Below, one piece after another: positions 62,521 to 64,000 of a DNA stretch of 64,000 bases. The translations under genes and the position numbers were made by a program. The DNA is from Apostichopus japonicus. Taxonomy: Eukaryota; Echinodermata; Holothuroidea; Aspidochirotida; Stichopodidae. A model generated the notes under the pieces. That model was given only the letters and a program-made list of their open reading frames with translations. It had not been told where the DNA came from and did not search any database. The first letter of the stretch is position 1. Each line of letters starts with the position of its first letter. Where the stretch lies: positions 498,001-562,000 of the forward strand of contig NC_092566.1 in the NCBI RefSeq assembly GCF_037975245.1. The letters are read 5' to 3'.

Positions 62521-62756
62521 TTTCCTATAAGAGTCAAGCTGACCCAAATTTGGTTGATTTTCCATCATAAACCTTGCCTGGGTCAATATTTACCAATATT
62601 TCTGGGTCAAATTTTCAACCCATAAATTGGGTCACTTATTCTGACCTTATTTTTTGGGTCAGTTTGACCCAAATGTGTTAGGTTCCCTCCTGACTTTCAT
62701 TTGGGTCAAAAAGTGACCCAATTTGGGTCAATTTTAACCCAAGTGTTTTTAGAGTG
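62521..62756 (-). repeat. Right subterminal region with GGGTC/GACCC motifs and terminus
   Basis: Six GGGTC and three GACCC words, many as inverted or everted pairs. GGGTCA, three bases, TGACCC lies at 62656-62670. The region ends AACCCAAGTGTTTTTAGAGTG. It may bind a transposase, or form hairpins. Confidence 0.65.
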
Positions 62757-63810
62757 TGGTGCCTAAGATGCAACACATGTTTGTAATACAGCAAACGCAA
62801 AATATGCAGTTCAATGACGTATATTTTGTGTAAGGTCAAGATTTTTAATACCAATGATACTTTAACATTTCCTCAAACTTGCACCGGGATTCAGTCTTAA
62901 TGTTAACTTAGATCCAGCTTCCAATAAATCATCCATGATACGCCTCGGAAAGTAATAAGTTGATTATTTTTGGAATTTGGCGCCGGAGTTGCTGATGTGA
63001 CGGGGAAAATTCGTCTTCATGGTTGACTCTATAACGATTTTTCGTGTCTTCATGTTAAAGGGATCTGAATGCTGTCACAAACAGTCAACATACTCATGTA
63101 CAGAGCGGCAGACGTTTATAGATTTATAGAGCGTCTCCCATCAACTGCGCAAACTCAGAATGAACCGTTGACAAACACGACTTATTCTAACCATTACAAT
63201 CTGACAGTCTTAAACGTGTTTTGGGGGGAGTGCCTCGTGTTTTAATTAATCAGCTTGTTTCATTAATGTGAAGTACATTCATGTAAGTTGCTGAAATACG
63301 CCCATACCTATATCTACTTCTACAAACAAATTTAGAGGCCCCTGATTAAAATAATACACTGAGTGTATTGATTGTAATGGCGGCGGCTACCTAACCCTAA
63401 ACTGGGTCATTGATGGGACAATTTCAAAACATTGCAAACGTGGGTAGCAACACTAACGTCACACGAGTTTGTAAATTTTGTTAACAGACGGACAGATATA
63501 CAGACATGACAGACTGATTTGTCACTCAGCAATGGAACTATTTTGGTATTTTATAGTATTCCGAAGAAACTTCTTTTTCTATAAATTTACAAAGTAATCA
63601 TTCATTTAAGATGTGGAAGTGCTGAAGTGGACAACAAGAAGGGTGTCAGAGAGGAGCACATATGGGACTGACGGGCGATAGGAGAATCAGAGGGGCTACC
63701 GGGGAAGTATGCAATAAATGAACAATGTATTCTCATTTTCATATCATACTTTTATTCAAAGGGGAATCCGGGTGCGGACATAAATGTTCCTGCGACCCGA
63801 CCCTGGCTTT
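62757..63810. other. Non-coding
   Basis: No gene or organised repeat seen. Confidence 0.5.
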
Positions 63811-63850
63811 TGACGCCCCTCTGACGCCCCTCTGACAGGCTAAATCGATA

Positions 63851-64000
63851 TATAATCGATGTCCTATAACCTAATCTGAAATGCAGCACTTACGATATAA
63901 TCGATGTCCTATAGGCTAATCTGAAATGCAGCACTTACGATGTAATCGATGTCCTATAACCTAATCTGAAATGCAGCACTTACGATGTAATCGATGTCCT
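63851..64000. repeat. 45-bp tandem repeat running off the window
   Basis: Unit: TATAATCGATGTCCTATAAC, CTAATCTGAAATGCAGCACT and TACGA. About 3.3 copies are inside. A short CCCCTCTGACG doublet precedes it at about 63815-63836. Confidence 0.95.

Larger units (their letters stand above)
56945..62756. mobile_element. Candidate 5.8-kb DNA transposon carrying a split gene
   Basis: CACTCTTAAAACACCTGGGT at 56945-56964 matches, inverted, the right end (CACTCTAAAAACACTTGGGT read from 62756), 18 of 20 positions. Subterminal regions on both sides are rich in GGGTC and GACCC (nine between 62521 and 62756). Inside lies a promoter-like region, a SAM-domain-like first exon and later exons of a SAMD3-like gene, all on the plus strand. 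No clear target duplication is seen, so the two ends could instead be separate MITEs that flank the gene. No standard transposase is recognised. Confidence 0.5.

Overview
The window looks like gene-poor, repeat-rich DNA from a marine invertebrate. It is AT-rich, has long (TA)n tracts, many minisatellites, tRNA-derived SINEs, LINE-tail remnants and other transposons. Dispersed fragments resemble repeats of echinoderm and other invertebrate-deuterostome genomes, so an echinoderm-like source is my best but weak guess. I see no intact host gene. The only long, convincing coding sequences belong to a retrotransposon. A second, broken, intron-containing gene lies between transposon-like termini near the right end.

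Layout. 1-151 is a tandem repeat cut by the window edge. 464-9716 is a complete Ty3/gypsy-type LTR retrotransposon. It has 730-bp LTRs that I read as identical, a perfect 4-bp target duplication (ATAG), a PBS position, gag with a zinc knuckle, one long pol (protease, RT, RNase H, integrase) in the -1 frame, and a polypurine tract. 9721-24750 is non-coding with minisatellites, a pair of small dispersed repeats in opposite orientation (14310-14417, 19470-19580), and a near-perfect 172-bp palindrome at 21945-22116. 24751-25810 is an 89-bp minisatellite of about 12 copies. 25811-48153 is non-coding with more minisatellites (34.4-35.5 kb, 38.5-39.2 kb, 42.8-43.1 kb), (TA)n tracts and SINE pieces, one with a cloverleaf-like tRNA head (44922-44992).

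48160-50220 is a fold-back element: 79-bp terminal inverted repeats, a 6-bp flanking duplication (ATTACG), and an interior of about 17 tandem 105-bp units, each holding a hairpin. 50227-56944 holds a LINE 3' tail, a small minisatellite and a second tRNA-derived SINE. 56945-62756 is bounded by matching inverted termini starting CACTCT. It contains a split, frameshifted gene whose first exon reads like a SAM domain and whose last exon reads like the C-terminus of the multi-copy SAMD3-like proteins. The window ends in another tandem repeat (63851-64000).

Function. The retrotransposon is self-contained: LTR promoter, Gag particle protein, Pol enzymes. The fold-back element has no transposase and would depend on one supplied in trans. 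The 56.9-62.8 kb unit may be a mobile element that carries a cargo or transposition gene, now inactive in this copy. Most other open reading frames are by-products of repeats whose unit length is divisible by three, or of (TA)n.
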